64,000 nucleotides of DNA, taken from NCBI GenBank assembly GCA_037176705.1, contig CM073885.1, forward strand, positions 216,888,290 through 216,952,289, written 5' to 3'. Origin of the DNA: Molossus alvarezi (Eukaryota; Chordata; Mammalia; Chiroptera; Molossidae). Under the pieces are notes generated by a model. The model saw only the letters and a list, made by a program, of their open reading frames with translations. It had not been told where the DNA came from and made no database searches. This document shows, piece after piece, positions 1 through 12,745 of the stretch. A program made the translations under genes and the position numbers. Within the stretch, counting starts at the first letter, position 1; each line of letters begins with the position of its first letter.

Positions 1-613
1 TTTTACACAACTTTTTGCTATTTGTATGTCTTCACTGGAAAAATGTCTAGTCAGATCCTCTTCCCATTTTAATCAGATTATTTTGTTTTTGAGTTGTGTG
101 AATTCCATATATATTTAGGATATTACCCCTTTATCAGCTATATGGTTTGCAAATCATGTCTTCCAATAAACAGGTTGCCTTGTCATATCTTTGTTTCTTT
201 TGCTATAAGTAGCATTTCAAGTTGATGTACTCCCACTTACTGATTTGCACTGTAGTTGCTTGAGCTTTTGGTGTTATGTGTATAAAAGTGACGCTAAGAC
301 CAATGTTAAGGAGCTTTTCTTCTGTGTTTTCCTCTAGGAATTTTGCAATTGCAGGTCTTATGTTTAAATCGTTAAGCCACTTCAAGTTAATTTTTGTGAG
401 TGGGGCAAGACAGGAGTCCAGTTTCATTTTTCTGCTTATGATTATCCAGTTTTCTCAATACCATTTATTAAAGAAACTAGGCTTTTCTGATTGAGTATTT
501 TTGGCTCCTTTGTGAAATATTAGTTGACACTGTATTCAAGGGTTTATATATTTATTTATTTATTACTCTCTCTTCTGTTCCGTTGGTCTGTGTGTCCATT
601 TTTTATGCCCGTA

Positions 614-1372
614 CAGGCATACCTGGAACATATTGCAGGTTCTGTTCTAGACCATGGTAATAAAGTGGGTATTGCAATAAAGCAAGTCACATATTGTTTT
701 CCAGTACATATAAAAGTCATGTTTATACTATATTGTATTCCATTAAGTGTGAAATAGCATTATGTCTAAAAATAATCAATGAACACACCTTAATTAAAAA
801 ATACTTTATTGGTAAAATAATGCTAATGAGCATCTGAGCCTTTAGAAGTAGTAATCTTTTGGTTGGTGGAGAGTCTTGCCTTAATGTTGATGGCTGATAA
901 CTGATCAATATGGTAGTTTCTGAAGATTGTTGTGAGTGTGGCAATTTCTTAAAATAAGACAGCAATAAAGTTTGTTGCATCAATTGACTCCTCCTTTTAC
1001 TTGATTAAATGCCATTATAGGGTTATTAATTGGCTTAAGTGCAATATTATTGTGTATCAGGAAAGTGTGAGTCAGAACACCTACAACATTTATTAAGTTT
1101 GCCATCTAATTAATATATGCATGGTTCATGGTGTCCCAAAACAATTACAATAGTAACATTAAAGTTCACTAATCACAGATCACCATAACAAATATAATAA
1201 TAATTTAAAAGTTTGCAATATTGCAAGAATTACCAAAATGTGACAGAGACACAAAGTAAACAAATGCAGTTTAAAAGGGGCACAGATAGACTTGCTCAAA
1301 GCAGAGTTGCCATGAATCTTCAATTTGTAAAAATTGTGGTACCTACAAAATGCAATAAAGTGAGTATGACTG
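614..1372. mobile_element. Tigger1-like DNA transposon, internally deleted
   Basis: A pogo-family Tigger element of about 759 bp. The ends are imperfect inverted repeats (CAGGCATACCTGG at 614; CAGTCATAC on the other strand at 1372), flanked by TA at 612-613 and 1373-1374. Both ends match the Tigger1 consensus as I remember it: a left part with AATAAAGTGGGTATTGCAAT and a right part with ATTACCAAAATGTGACAGAG. The transposase-coding middle is missing, with the junction near 1005, so it is non-autonomous. Removing the element and one TA restores a colinear L1 ORF2 sequence, which proves insertion into the older L1. A MER2-related derivative is an alternative name. Confidence 0.88.
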
Positions 1373-1826
1373 TACTATAATGTTTTAATTACTGTATCTT
1401 TGTAGAATAGCTTGAAATCAGGCAGGAAGCATAATGCCTCCAGCTTTGTTCTTTGTTCTCAAGATTGCTTTGGCTATTTGTCTTCTTTGTTCCATACAAA
1501 TTTTAGGATAGATTTTCTATTTCTGAGAAAAATGCCATTGGAATTTTGGCAGGAATTGCACTGAATTTACATATGGCTTTAGGTAGAATGAATATTTCAA
1601 CAATATTAGTTCTTCTGATCCATGAACACAGGATATCTTTTCATTTGTTTGTATCTTCTTCAATTTCTTTCATCAAAGTCTTGTCATTTTTGTTGTCCAG
1701 TTCTTTCAACTCCTTTGTTAAATTTATGCTAGATATTTTATTGCTTTTGATACTGTGTAAATGGGATAGTTTATTATTTATTTTTTCAGATATTTTATTG
1801 TTTGTGTATAGAAACACCACTGATTT

Positions 1827-2051
1827 TTATTTTATTTTATTTTTCTTTATTGATTTTTTTTAGAGAGAATGGAAGAGAGAGGGAGAGAGAGATAGAAACA
1901 TTGATCAGAGAGAACACTGATTAGCCGCCTCCTGCATGCCCTGCACTGAGGATTGGGTCCACACCATGGGCATGTGCCCTGACTGGGAACTGAACTGCAA
2001 CCTCTTGGTGCATGGGTCGATGCTCAACCACTGAGCCACAACCTGCCGGGC
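1827..2051 (-). mobile_element. Ves-type SINE (type A tail)
   Basis: A full-length tRNA-derived SINE in reverse orientation, with the tRNA head at the right end and a T-rich tail at the left. The target-site duplication AACACCACTGATTT is perfect (1813-1826 and 2052-2065). I call it type A: its body runs into an AAAATCAATAAA-like end. Type B, seen elsewhere here, ends in ATGGAAAAATGTCCTCGGGT plus an A-run. The host site is L1 ORF2 antisense sequence. Confidence 0.93.
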
Positions 2052-2484
2052 AACACCACTGATTTCTGTATGTTGATCTCATATCCTGCAACTTTACTAG
2101 ATTCCTTGATAAATTCCAACTGCTTTTTGGTTCAATCTTTAGGATTTTCTAACTATACGATCATATCATTTGCAAATGACAATTTTGCTTCTTCTTTTCT
2201 GCTTTGGATGCTTTTTATTTCTTTGTCCTACTAAATTGCTCTAGTTAGGATTTTCAGTACCATTTAAATAAAAATGATGAGAGCAAATACCCTTGTCTTG
2301 TTCATGATCTTACAGGAAAAGCTTTCAGTCTTTCACCATTCAGTATGATGTTGGCTGTGGACTTGCCATATATAGCCTTTATTATGTTGAGTTATGTTCC
2401 TTCTAACCCAAGAGAGGTGTATTGTGAAAAAATATATTTTGTCAAATATTTTTTCTATGAAGATGATATCATGTTTGAAATCTT

Positions 2485-2739
2485 TTTTTTTTTTAATTTT
2501 TTTTTTTATTCTCACTCGAGGACATTTCTGTTCAGATAGAGTGGGAGGGAGAGAGAGGAAGAGAGAGAGAGAGAGAAACATCGACGTGAAAGGGACACAT
2601 CGAGTGGCTGCCACCCGCACGACCCAACCAGGGCCAGGGACAAACTGCAACCGAGGTACGTACCCTTAGCGGGAACCGAACCCGGGTCTCTCTGGACCGC
2701 AGGTTAACGCTCTAACCACTGAGCCAAACCGGCCAGGGC
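2485..2739 (-). mobile_element. Ves-type SINE (type B tail)
   Basis: Reverse-oriented full-length type B SINE. The head ends at 2739 (complement of GCCCTGGCCGGTTTGGCTCA) and a long T-run lies at the left. The target-site duplication TGAAATCTT occurs at 2476-2484 and 2740-2748. It abuts a second SINE that uses nearly the same target. Confidence 0.92.
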
Positions 2740-2748
2740 TGAAATCTT

Positions 2749-2957
2749 ATTTTTTTAATTTTTTAAATTGATTTTAGAGAGGGAGGAAGGGAGAGAGAGA
2801 TAAAAATATCTATAAGAGAGAACATCGATTGGCCACCTCCTGCACGCCCCCCACTGGGGATTTGGCCCACAACCTGGGCATGTTCCCTGACCAGGGATTG
2901 AATCAGTGACCTCTTGATATATGGGTTGATGCTCAACCACTGAGCCACAACAGTAGG
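2749..2957 (-). mobile_element. Ves-type SINE (type A tail), stacked next to another SINE
   Basis: Reverse-oriented type A SINE with the tail at the left (ATTGATTTTAGAGAG) and the head near 2950. It lies between two copies of a GAAATCTT/AAAATCTT target word (2741-2748, about 2958-2965). The head is more diverged (CAACAGTAGGG instead of the usual CTGGCCAGGG), which suggests it is the older of the pair. Confidence 0.85.
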
Positions 2958-5900
2958 GAAAATCTTTTTTTTCTTTCCTTAATATAGGTGGTTATTGCTA
3001 TAAATATCCCTTGTTATAAATTACAGTTTGGCAGCATACTGCAGTTTTGGTATAATGCAGTTTCATTTTCATTCAATTCAAGATACTTTCTATTCCCCTT
3101 TTGAGTTATTCTTTGACCAATTAGTTGTTAAGGAGTTTGTTGTTTGACTTCCATATATTTGTAAAATTCCCAATTTTTGTTCTGTTGTTGATATCTAGAT
3201 TCATATCATTGGGGTCAGAAAAGATACTTGGTGTGGTTTCAATCACCTTAAAATTCCTAAGAACTGCTCTGTTGCCTATTATATGATCTATCTTGGAGAA
3301 TGTTTCATGTGCACATGAGAAGAATGTATATGCTTCTACTACTGGAGAGAATGCCCTATATATGTCTGTTAGCTCTTCTTGGTTTACAATATGGTTTAAG
3401 TGCAACATTTGCTTGTTGATTTTCTGTCTGAATGATCTACCCATTGTTAAAAGTGTGGTACTGAAGTTCCCTGCTATTATTGCATGCTGTCTATTTCTCT
3501 CTTTAGAGTTTTTAATTATACTTTGGTTCTCTGATGTTGGGTATGTATATACTAAATGACTGTGACACCTTCTTGATGAAATGACCCCTTTATCATTGTA
3601 TAACGACCTTTTTGTCTCTTGTTAACCATTTTTGGCTTAAAGTCAGTCTACTTTGTTGGATATAAAGATAGCCAACCTACTTTCTTTTGGTTTCCACTTC
3701 CATGTAATATATTTTTATGACCCTTCACTTTGAGCTTATATATGTCCTGATAGCTGAAGTGAGTCTCTTGTAGGCAGCACATAATTGAGTCTTTTTTTTA
3801 AATCCATCTAGCCACTCTATACCTTTTGATTAGAGATTTCATTCCATTTACATTTGGAGTAATTATTGATTAGTATGAACTTTTTAAGCCATCCTGTAGT
3901 TTTCTGGATGTTTTATAGTTCCCTTGTTCCTTCTTCCTCTGGTGTTGCCTTTCTTTTTGAATTGATAGATTCCTGTAGTAGTTTGCTCTGATTCTCATCT
4001 CTTTATTTTTTGTAAATCCTATAAGTTAATGCTTTGTGGTTACCATAGGACTTACATAAAGTATCTTATAGATATAACAGTCTAATATATAGATAATGCA
4101 TTAACTTCAACAGCATACAAAAACTCTACTTTTCTACATCACCCCTTTTATGTTTTAATGTCACAATTCACCTCTTACATCGTTATTCATTAACAAATCA
4201 TAGTAGCTATAGTTATTTTTTAATACTCTTGTCCTTTAACCTTTATACAATACTTAAATAGTTAACACACCATCATATTATAGTATTCTGAACTTGACCG
4301 TTTATTTGCCTTTGCTATTGTGCTGTATATTTTTATGTCTTCATATTACTAGTTAGTGTCCTTTTATTTCAGCTTGATGAATTCCTTTCAGCATTTCTTA
4401 TAAGACAGTTTTAATGGATATGAATTACCTTAGGTTTTGTCTGTCTTGAAAAGTCCATTTCTCCATTATTCTGAAGGATAATGTTATTGGGTAGACAACT
4501 TTTAGTTGGCAATTGTTTTCTTTGAGTATTTTGAATATATCATCCCATTCTTTCCTGGCATGTAAGGTTTCTGCTGAGAAATTCATAATGGCCTAATAGG
4601 GCCCCTTTGTAAATTACAAACTTGTTTTCTCTTGATGCTACTAAGATTCCTTTTGTGTTGATTTTTTATAGTTTTATTATAATGTATCTTGGAGAAGATT
4701 GTTTTGAATTAAAATAATGGACTTATCTATTACTTTCATAAATTTGGTGTCCAAAACTCTCACCAGGCTTGGGAAGTTCTCAACTACTATTTCTTCAAGG
4801 TTTCAGCCCTTCTTTTCCCTCTCTTCTTCTGGAACTCTAATACTTTTGATGGTGTCCTCAAGATTACATATGCTTTCTTCATTCTTTTTCATTCTTCATT
4901 GTTCTCCTCTGACTGGTATTTTCAAAGTTCCTATCTCGTAAATCACAGGTTGTTGTTTTATTTTTCCTATTTCATCTATTATGTGGTTGATGCTCTCTAT
5001 TGCATTTTTCATTTCATTCATGAAATTCTTCATCTCCAGGATTTCTGTTTATTCATTTTATAAGTTCTATGTCTGTTAAATTTCTCACTATGTGTATGTA
5101 TTGCTTTCCTGATTTCATTTGACTGTCTTTCTGTTTACTTGTAGCTCATTGAGTTTCCTTAAAATGGCTATTTGAATTCTTTATCAGATCACCACATCTT
5201 TAGGTTAGTTACTGAAGATTATTGTGATCCATTCATGATGTCATATTTCCTTGATTTTTCCTGTTTCTTGGATTTTTGTGTTTTTGTCTTCACATTTCAG
5301 ATGGTATTCACCTCCTCCAATTTTTACTAACTGCCATCAGGGAAGAAATACCTTCCATTAGCCCTGTTTGGGCTTTCTCAGTCCTTGTATGAATATACCT
5401 ATTCCACTCTTCTTGTTCCCACTTGTCGCAGAATTCTTAAGTTTGTATGTTTTCTCTCCATCTTGCAATGAACTATTAACCTCTCTTTTGTTTTCCTAAA
5501 GGTGGCCCAAGTTTGTGGTTTTTCCCTGGCCAGCATACCCTGGGATGCTTTCTGCATATGCTCACTAGCGTTCTACCAATGATAACTTTTCCTGCTCTCT
5601 GGAGCAAGCATAGGGAGCTAGCAGCAGAAAATGGAGAGGTATAGATGAGGCTTGAAGGTGCTGGGAATGCACACAAGCCAGGTGAGGGAATTCATGCATG
5701 AGGCTTCCCGAGCCACCCCAGAGTATGCTTCCTAATGGAGTCCACTAGGGAGTCAGCAGTAACAACATCCCTTTAATGCTGTTCTTTGAGATATTTATCT
5801 GATATTTTCTCAATGTCCTTCCTCCCCCCAATCATGGAGTTCCCAATTTAGGACTCTGAATGCTGTGAGAGAGAAATTAGTCTCTGGGGCAGCATCCTAC

Positions 5901-6429
5901 ACAACTAGAGAAGCCAGGGGCTCATTCACGAGGTCTCCCTTTCCTCTGTGGAAAAAAATCTCAGGCCAAACAGGTCTCATTTAGCCCTAAATTGTGCTAC
6001 CTTGGGGGAGAAGTAATGCAGGCAAAGTCAAGCTGTTCTTCTACCCACTCCAATTTCTCCAAATTCATTTTTTTTTTTCTCCAACAGAGTGTTGGAACTT
6101 CTCCTCTGGAAACCTGGACTTCCACAAAAGCTCTCTTGTCCCTCTGTGGGTGACTGCCCAAGTCAGTGTTCTCCAGGTGCTCCGGACCACTGCCAAGAGG
6201 GCTGGAACTGGTTCACAGGCTACTGCAGGTTCCACAGCTGGTACTGAGTTCTGTCAGCCTATTACCCGATACATGGGTGGGCAAGGCTCTTTCTGGGTCC
6301 TTGAGCATATGGTGTTAAATCCCCCAACTCCCTCACAGTCACTTTATTAATGGATAAATGCCAAATATTTGTTGTTATGGGGGGCAAAATCGAGGTACAT
6401 CTTATGCTGCCATGATGCTCACATCACAA

Positions 6430-8268
6430 TCTCCTTTGAAAATGTTTTGCCACTTCCATATTAAAGATCAAGGAGAAATTTTAAGAAAAACAAAAATCTT
6501 AAATAATAAGTAGATTATTTTGGCCAATTATGGCAAACTATAACCCTTCCTAGTTTGTCAAAGAAGGTTATCACAGAAAGAATGCTGATAGAGAATAGGA
6601 CCTGGTAAACTCTAAGGTATCAGTACAGGATTACCCCACCTAGCTGGTACAGTCAATATTTTGGTGCTCAGAGGAGATAAAATAGCTAAGAAATGCTCCT
6701 GTCAGAACAGTGTTTTAGCCAGGGTTATTTCTTTCTGGATGTACTACATGATACAATTAAACAATTAAACATATTAGATACTCAAAACAGAATAAACAAT
6801 TAGAAAACTAAATAAAGAGCTTTAAAGAACTTTAAAAGTCAACATGTGTTTCTTTCATGTTGTCTCCAAATTTCCATTGCCGGGTATCCAGTGAGATCCC
6901 AAACTAGTGGTGCTTAGAATACAGATAGGGGAGTCAGGGGAGGGGTCAAAAGTATCTCTTCTGTAATTTTCTCTGTCCTGGCCTATCCCAACACTCACTA
7001 ACTGCAGTTCTGACACTATATGAATTACAAAATTATGTGCCCAGAACTCAAAATGAGGCTCCAGGTGTGAACTGACGTGTAGGTTACAGGGCTCTAACCC
7101 GCTTTGCTTTGGTAACTTCCAGTATGCGACATACATTTGTGGGCCCACAATTTTTGGCAGTGCATGATAGTGTTGACATATATTTGGCTATGGTCAGTTA
7201 AAACCCCTATATTTTCTAGTCTTGAACTGCTCTTCAGCCTGGCTTACCACCACACCACCATTTCCATTCTGCACTTAGGTGGTTGACTTCTTGAACATGA
7301 GGCTAAGATTGTATATTGGTCCCTATATTAAATTATATCTCATTGTTTTTGGCCCATTCCAGTCTGCCCTCAAATTTTTTGAATTCTAATTCAAACGTGT
7401 TAATTATTCCTCAAGGCTTTAGGTCACTGCAAATGTATTTGTTCAACAAATATTAACAGAGTGCTTTCAATGTGCTAGTAACTATGCTACAGAGTGGGGT
7501 TACAGAGATGAAAAAGACAAAATTGATTTTTATTTAATCACCAGCAGTGGTAAAAAAATTTTTTACTCTTTTAAAATCAAGCCTTGTGATTTATTACTCC
7601 AGCCCACATATCCTGTTGCTCTATCCATACCAAACTTTTCAGCATTCACTTTACTTGACAGATACTTTCAAACTTGCATTTCTTAGTGAGCTATTCCTTC
7701 TGCCTATTATATGACCCACGCCCCCGCCATGCTTCTTCTCTCAGCAAAGTCCTACTTATTTTGTCAATACTAGTTTAAATGCCAACCTAGACCATAGGTA
7801 ACCAATTCTGAGCAACCTGAGGTTCTCAGACTTCTATTCACCAAGGGAAGGAAACCTGCTGGCAATGTTAAGCCAGCATGCTTCGTGCAATTCTGCTCTC
7901 TTTGCTGGATTACCATGCAAGACTAAGCTTCTTCAGTTATTTTGTCTGTCTTAAAGGACTATCTCCATGTTGTTCTGTAATTCCTCTCATCTGACGAAGC
8001 ATTTCAGTGTTTTCCTATCTGTTAAAAAAATTAAAACAAAAAATATCTTGAAAAATAAACTGAACTTCATTCTAAAACTCTTCACTCAATATGTTCTTGC
8101 CTTAATTCAAACCTGGTTTTTCCAAAGAACTCACAGTAAAATCGATTATTCATTGTCTGATATTTGGTTTTAGGTTGGAATCAAGATGAACAGCTATCCT
8201 TGTCTTATATCCTCAATGATGTTTCCAGATCCTTATACCTACAGGATTCTATTAGACCTTTGATCTTT
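6430..8268. other. Non-coding stretch with faint L2 traces
   Basis: No gene recognised. 7438-7530 resembles the antisense L2 3' end (CAACAAATATTAACAGAGTG, then GTGCTAGTAACTATGCTACA). About 7590-7790 resembles sense L2. A minus-strand ORF at 6855-7148 has no recognisable domain and looks like chance or an unassigned old repeat. Confidence 0.4.
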
Positions 8269-8289
8269 AAAGGCTTCTGTAGCACTCTA

Positions 8290-8519
8290 CCCGGCCAGTG
8301 TGGCTCAGTGGTTGAGTGTCAACCCATGCACTAAGAGGTCGCCGGTTCAATTCCCAGTCAGGGCACATGTCCAGGTTGTGGGCCAGATCCCCAGTGGGGG
8401 CATGCAGGAGACGGCCGATGGATGTTCTCTCTCATTGATGTTTCTATCTCTCTCTCCCTCTCCCTTCCTCTCTCTCTAAAAATCAATAAAGAAAAAAATT
8501 TTAAATAAAAATAAAAAAT
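8290..8519 (+). mobile_element. Ves-type SINE (type A)
   Basis: Full-length sense SINE: a tRNA head with B box GGTTCAATTCCC, a CT-rich body, AAAATCAATAAAG and an A-rich tail. It has a 21-bp target-site duplication with one mismatch (8269-8289 and 8520-8540), so the boundaries are well fixed. Confidence 0.95.
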
Positions 8520-8540
8520 AAAGGCTTCTATAGCACTCTA

Positions 8541-10655
8541 GCTTTCTACCTCATCTTTCCTTTTATTATTTACCTACTCATCTCTTAGTCATTCATTGAA
8601 GACTTTTGCATTTCTCTTCACATCATTTCCTGTACACCAATTGCTAATATAATTTTGGGTGTCAGCAGAGTTCAAATGGACCATCTTAATCTCTCAGTTC
8701 CTCGCACCTTTGATAAACCTCACTTCTACTCCATTTTACCATCCAAGTCTCATGCCCATGCCCTGAGCCTTGTCATCTCCTGGTCCACTGCCAGACTCAA
8801 ACAACCATAGCTGCCCATTATCTTTGCTCTACTCCTCAGCTTTTTCCCCACTGCAACAGGTTTTAGATCTCAGTAAGACACCCAATTTCTAAATGCTGCT
8901 GCTTTCTCCCTATCAAATAGCCTACTCATGCCTCAACATGATTTCCTCTTATATTCAATTTTGTAGTACAGTATATCAATTACTTTTACCATGTCCTCAA
9001 TTCTGTTGCCTGTCCCTATAAAACACCCTCACTAATTTAAACCTGTTGGCCCTAATTGCCTGGATAGCTGAACCTTGCTAAAGACAATAAGAAGGACATG
9101 TCAGTGTCACTATAGATCTGTGGCCTCCCTCCAACACCAACAGCTTACTCACTGCTGTCTAAGAATACTTCTAGGTTTCACTAGTGAACACTCTCTTTCC
9201 ATTCCCCATGCAGCCATTCCACAGTGTCTCCACTCATCACAAAGCTCTGGATACAACCTTGTTCGATTAAAATAATAAACGTAACATTACTTAACAATCA
9301 AAGTCAATAGAATTCCCTCAGTTTACTGCCATCAGATCCACAAACCTAGCTGCATGTACATGCATCTGTCTCTCTCCTGTTACAGTGGGAGAAAGGTCTG
9401 GCCATCCAGATGAGGGTAAGTTCTCTTTCCATGGTGCAGATCACACCTCTGACAGCTTCTGATGGGCTTGGCCTTGTGGATTATACTGTCTCTCTTCAGG
9501 ACGCTTCTCACCAGCATTTCGACATAGATCTTTCCGATATAAAACAGAAACCTTTACTCAAACCAATTGCCTTCCTACTCCACAATAAAAACTTTTTACG
9601 TGCAGCTGCATGCAGGCTTATATTTAGACATCTCTCATTACTCCTCAACAAAATGCCAACCTAGACATTTTACTAAAAAATCAGACCTCACCAAAGTTAC
9701 AATTAATTTCTTGTTGCCAAATCCAATAAAAATTCATCTTTATCTCAATCCATTTATTCATTCAATAAATATTTATTGAGCCCTTATTACATCATGGCCA
9801 TGAACTAGTTGCTGAAGATAGCGTTGTAAAAAATAAACACAGGTGCTGCCCCGTGAGTATGAATTTTAACTGCTTACTCTGATAATATGCTAACTGCACA
9901 CCGAGAGGTCCACTTCCTGAGAGAATTGCTATACACAGATTTTCCTAATGTCTTTCAAAACTTGTAACCAGAGTACCTTATAATCTTTAAGATGGTAACT
10001 ATTTTCTATTTTCTTGAAGATCAGAGAGGAGCAAATTGCCTGTTTGTCCACAAGAACTCTTTCTCTTCTTAGTTGTACCATGATCATATAAACTATCTGT
10101 TCCTCACACTTAACCATAAGCTTTTCCAGCACAGTTTATTATTTTATATTAAATTCTCCTTTTATTCTCTGACTATATCCCAGAGCCTTACATACACAAG
10201 ATTTGTAAAATATTGTTAAATGAACAGATAATCAGATAAATGGGTATGTATGTTACCACAAGAATAATGATTTTTGTATTAAGTTCACAATTATCCCCAC
10301 CCAAAAAGACAGGCAGTTTAATTGGGTTCTATCAATTGCATGGAGGGGGGAAAAATCATATATATGTTATTACAGCTTATTTCCCTAACTCCCTGTGACA
10401 TATATTTTTTAAAAAATTCTAATTAGAAAGCTAAGCAAAAATAAATTTAAAGTTTTTGTGTCTTAATTGCTGGCACATACACTAATCATAAGCTTTTTGA
10501 TCAAGAAAATAGTACAGAAATATGAAACTCTTCAAAGACTTAAGCAGGGTATTCTAAACGATGCTAACTTTTGCCAATTTTTAAGAGAAAGATGGTATAT
10601 AGAGAGACAAAATGAATGTAGAATGTACCAATTATCTAGGAAATTAAGATCAATT
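8541..10655. other. Non-coding stretch, no gene recognised
   Basis: Small open frames at 9075-9275 and 9410-9664 carry no recognisable domain. 9755-9850 resembles the antisense L2 3' end (CATTCAATAAATATTTATTG). The rest is unassigned AT-rich sequence, partly L2-like in base composition. Confidence 0.4.
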
Positions 10656-10670
10656 AAGATGGACGACTTG

Positions 10671-10906
10671 GCCCTGGCCAGTTTGGCTCAGTGGTTAGAG
10701 TGTCAGCCTGCGGTCCAGAGAGACTCTGGTTCGGTTCCCGCCAGGGGTGTGTGCCTTGGTTGCTGTTTGTCCCCGGCCCTGGTTGGTCGTGCGGGTGGTG
10801 GCCACTCGATGTGTCCCTTTCGCGTCAATGTTTCTCTCTCTCTCTCCCTCCCACTCTACCTGAACAAGAAATGGAAAAATGTCCTCGGGTGAGAATAAAA
10901 AAAAAA
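10671..10906 (+). mobile_element. Ves-type SINE (type B)
   Basis: Sense SINE starting GCCCTGGCCAGTTTGGCTCA and ending in ATGGAAAAATGTCCTCGGGT plus an A-run. The target-site duplication is AAGATGGACGACTTG at 10656-10670 and AAGATGGACAACTTG at 10907-10921 (one mismatch). An ORF running through its head and body is an accident of the SINE sequence. Confidence 0.95.
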
Positions 10907-10921
10907 AAGATGGACAACTTG

Positions 10922-12554
10922 GAAAGTAATGTTGGGTCTTTCTGCAACAATACAGTGTGAAGGACCTTTTATTTCAACAACCAGCTTGGCTTTTATCACA
11001 ATTTTATGTTTTAATAGCCTCTATGTACAAATATATTTCTAATGTTTGGAACCCTAAAAAATCTTGTTTAATAAGGGAATTACTTGGTGAGGACAGCGCA
11101 ACTGATTTCTGGTTTAAAATTTTCTCTTTGAGTATTAAGATTAAATGGTTCTAAAAAAAATTTAGATAATTTTTTTTCTTTCTCTGTAGAATAAGATACT
11201 AATATTACTGTTTATGGTTTTTGATGTTTGAGTGCTATATTAAGAGACATTTAATCAAAGGAGTTTACTTCACAGGTCTTATCCTATTAGAATAGATACA
11301 GTCTGAGGAGGGTTGAGGTGATTCATTAATATTTTGTGCCCTTTGTAGTAAGAAAACCATTCTCATCAAATTAAACTAAAAAATAAAATAGTTTTCAATA
11401 CAGTAATGTGATATATTATATTGCTATTTTTTTTTTTTACTTAATTAAGAAATTTCAATATATATTGATTGTTAAAGTGGCCATTCTTTTACCTCCATTA
11501 CATTTTTTTTCAAAAGGACTTAAAATGATATGCTTTTCCAAAAAATAGAATCTATTCAAAGAGGCAGGTGAAATCAAGAGAAAGAAATAGGAAGGTTGGG
11601 AAAAAATCACCACATGTGCTTAGAATGACAAGAAGCTACCAGCTTAGGGCTTTGACATGCTCCGATTACAGTGTCAAGGGACTAGTGGGCTTTAAACAAT
11701 CAGTTTAATTTGGTGGTGGCTTTCCAGTCACCTTTTGTAATTCACCTGAATTAGCCCATTTTTATGCCAATAATTCTCTTCCTATTGACTTGAACACTGT
11801 AAGTCTTCTAAAATTCTGATCTACTCTACTGTTGGCCTTCTCTTTCCCCATCATGCTTTTATGGACTCTTAAAGTTTATTGTAATTATTGGCTACTTCTT
11901 AAATTATCAAATTGGCTTAAGTGTTATTAAATTCCTGAAAGATTAATAACATGATCAAAGCGCAAAGCCCATCCCTTAAAACGCAGTTCTCAAACTTTGG
12001 TTTCAAATTACGTCTGAAAAGTTCACGGCCTCTGGGTGTCTCAAGCTCTCCTTCTCTATCACAAGGTGTATTAGGCTGAAATCACAAGCCACATCTCTGA
12101 CCATGAAAGTCATTTGTAACATAACCACGTCCCTCTTCAATTTTTCACACCCGCTAATACAAATCAAAATGCAAAACTGCAATTTCACTAATGTAGTGAA
12201 GGTTGCAGTTTTTCTTTTCATCAGAGGAAGGGAGCCCGGTCAAGGCTACTAATCAGTCACACCTTAGTGAGTATTTGTTTATGGAATATGGTCCCAAGTA
12301 CTGATCACACAAAAGACAAAAGAGTTTGGAATTGCTGGGACTGGTAGGAGGGGGCTAGAGGCTACGAAGCTATTACTTGAACACTTTGTGAAAGGGCAGA
12401 CACAAGGAAAGTACTGGAGAGACAGGCTGTAGACAACCAGGGTAGGCAGCTGAAGGCATTACATTGATAAAAGTGGAGAAAGGAGAGTAGTGAGTGCTAG
12501 GAAAGAAAACAGCACAGAAAGAGAGACGAGATGATGTAAAAATAAGTCTATATC
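10922..12554. other. Unique AT-rich sequence, no gene recognised
   Basis: No coding, RNA or repeat signature that I can name. The minus-strand ORF at 12003-12221 is short and featureless. Confidence 0.35.
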
Positions 12555-12745
12555 TATTATCTCTTTAATACTCATGTAAACCCAGTGAAGCTGGTGCTAG
12601 CATAATTTCTTTCACAGACGAGGAAACTGAAGCACAGAGAGGATAAATAATTTCCTCAAAGTCACATAGCCAGCAAATAGATGACCTGGAATTTGAACGC
12701 TTACATTCTGGCCTTGGTGTCTGCGCTCCTGACCACTATGATATT
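12555..12745 (+). repeat. MIR SINE
   Basis: Ancient mammalian-wide MIR. The conserved core (GAGGAAACTGAAGCACAGAG, then GTCACATAGCCAGCAAATAG) is followed by GGAATTTGAACGC and the 3' part GACCACTATGATA. Heavily diverged. Confidence 0.85.

Larger units (their letters stand above)
1..6425 (-). mobile_element. Fossil nearly full-length L1 (old L1M-type), broken
   Basis: Read on the minus strand this is an old LINE-1. 203-427 translates to an ORF2 C-terminal segment with the order KLD..LTKIN..WLNDLN..ILEEN-like..TPKAQA. 1375-1810 continues upstream in ORF2, 3100-3900 is the endonuclease region, and 3900-6425 is the ORF1/5' UTR side, ending in a GATGTGAGCATCATGGCAGC-like 5' end near 6425. Stops and frameshifts are frequent, so no protein is made. 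A Tigger (614-1372) and SINEs (1827-2051, 2485-2739, 2749-2957) interrupt it. The 3' end lies left of the window. An L1 is certain; the subfamily is inferred from the long AT-rich 5' region. Confidence 0.88.

Noticed and set aside
5994..6350. 118-codon plus-strand open frame
   Set aside because: It is the antisense of the fossil L1 5' region and has no independent coding signs.
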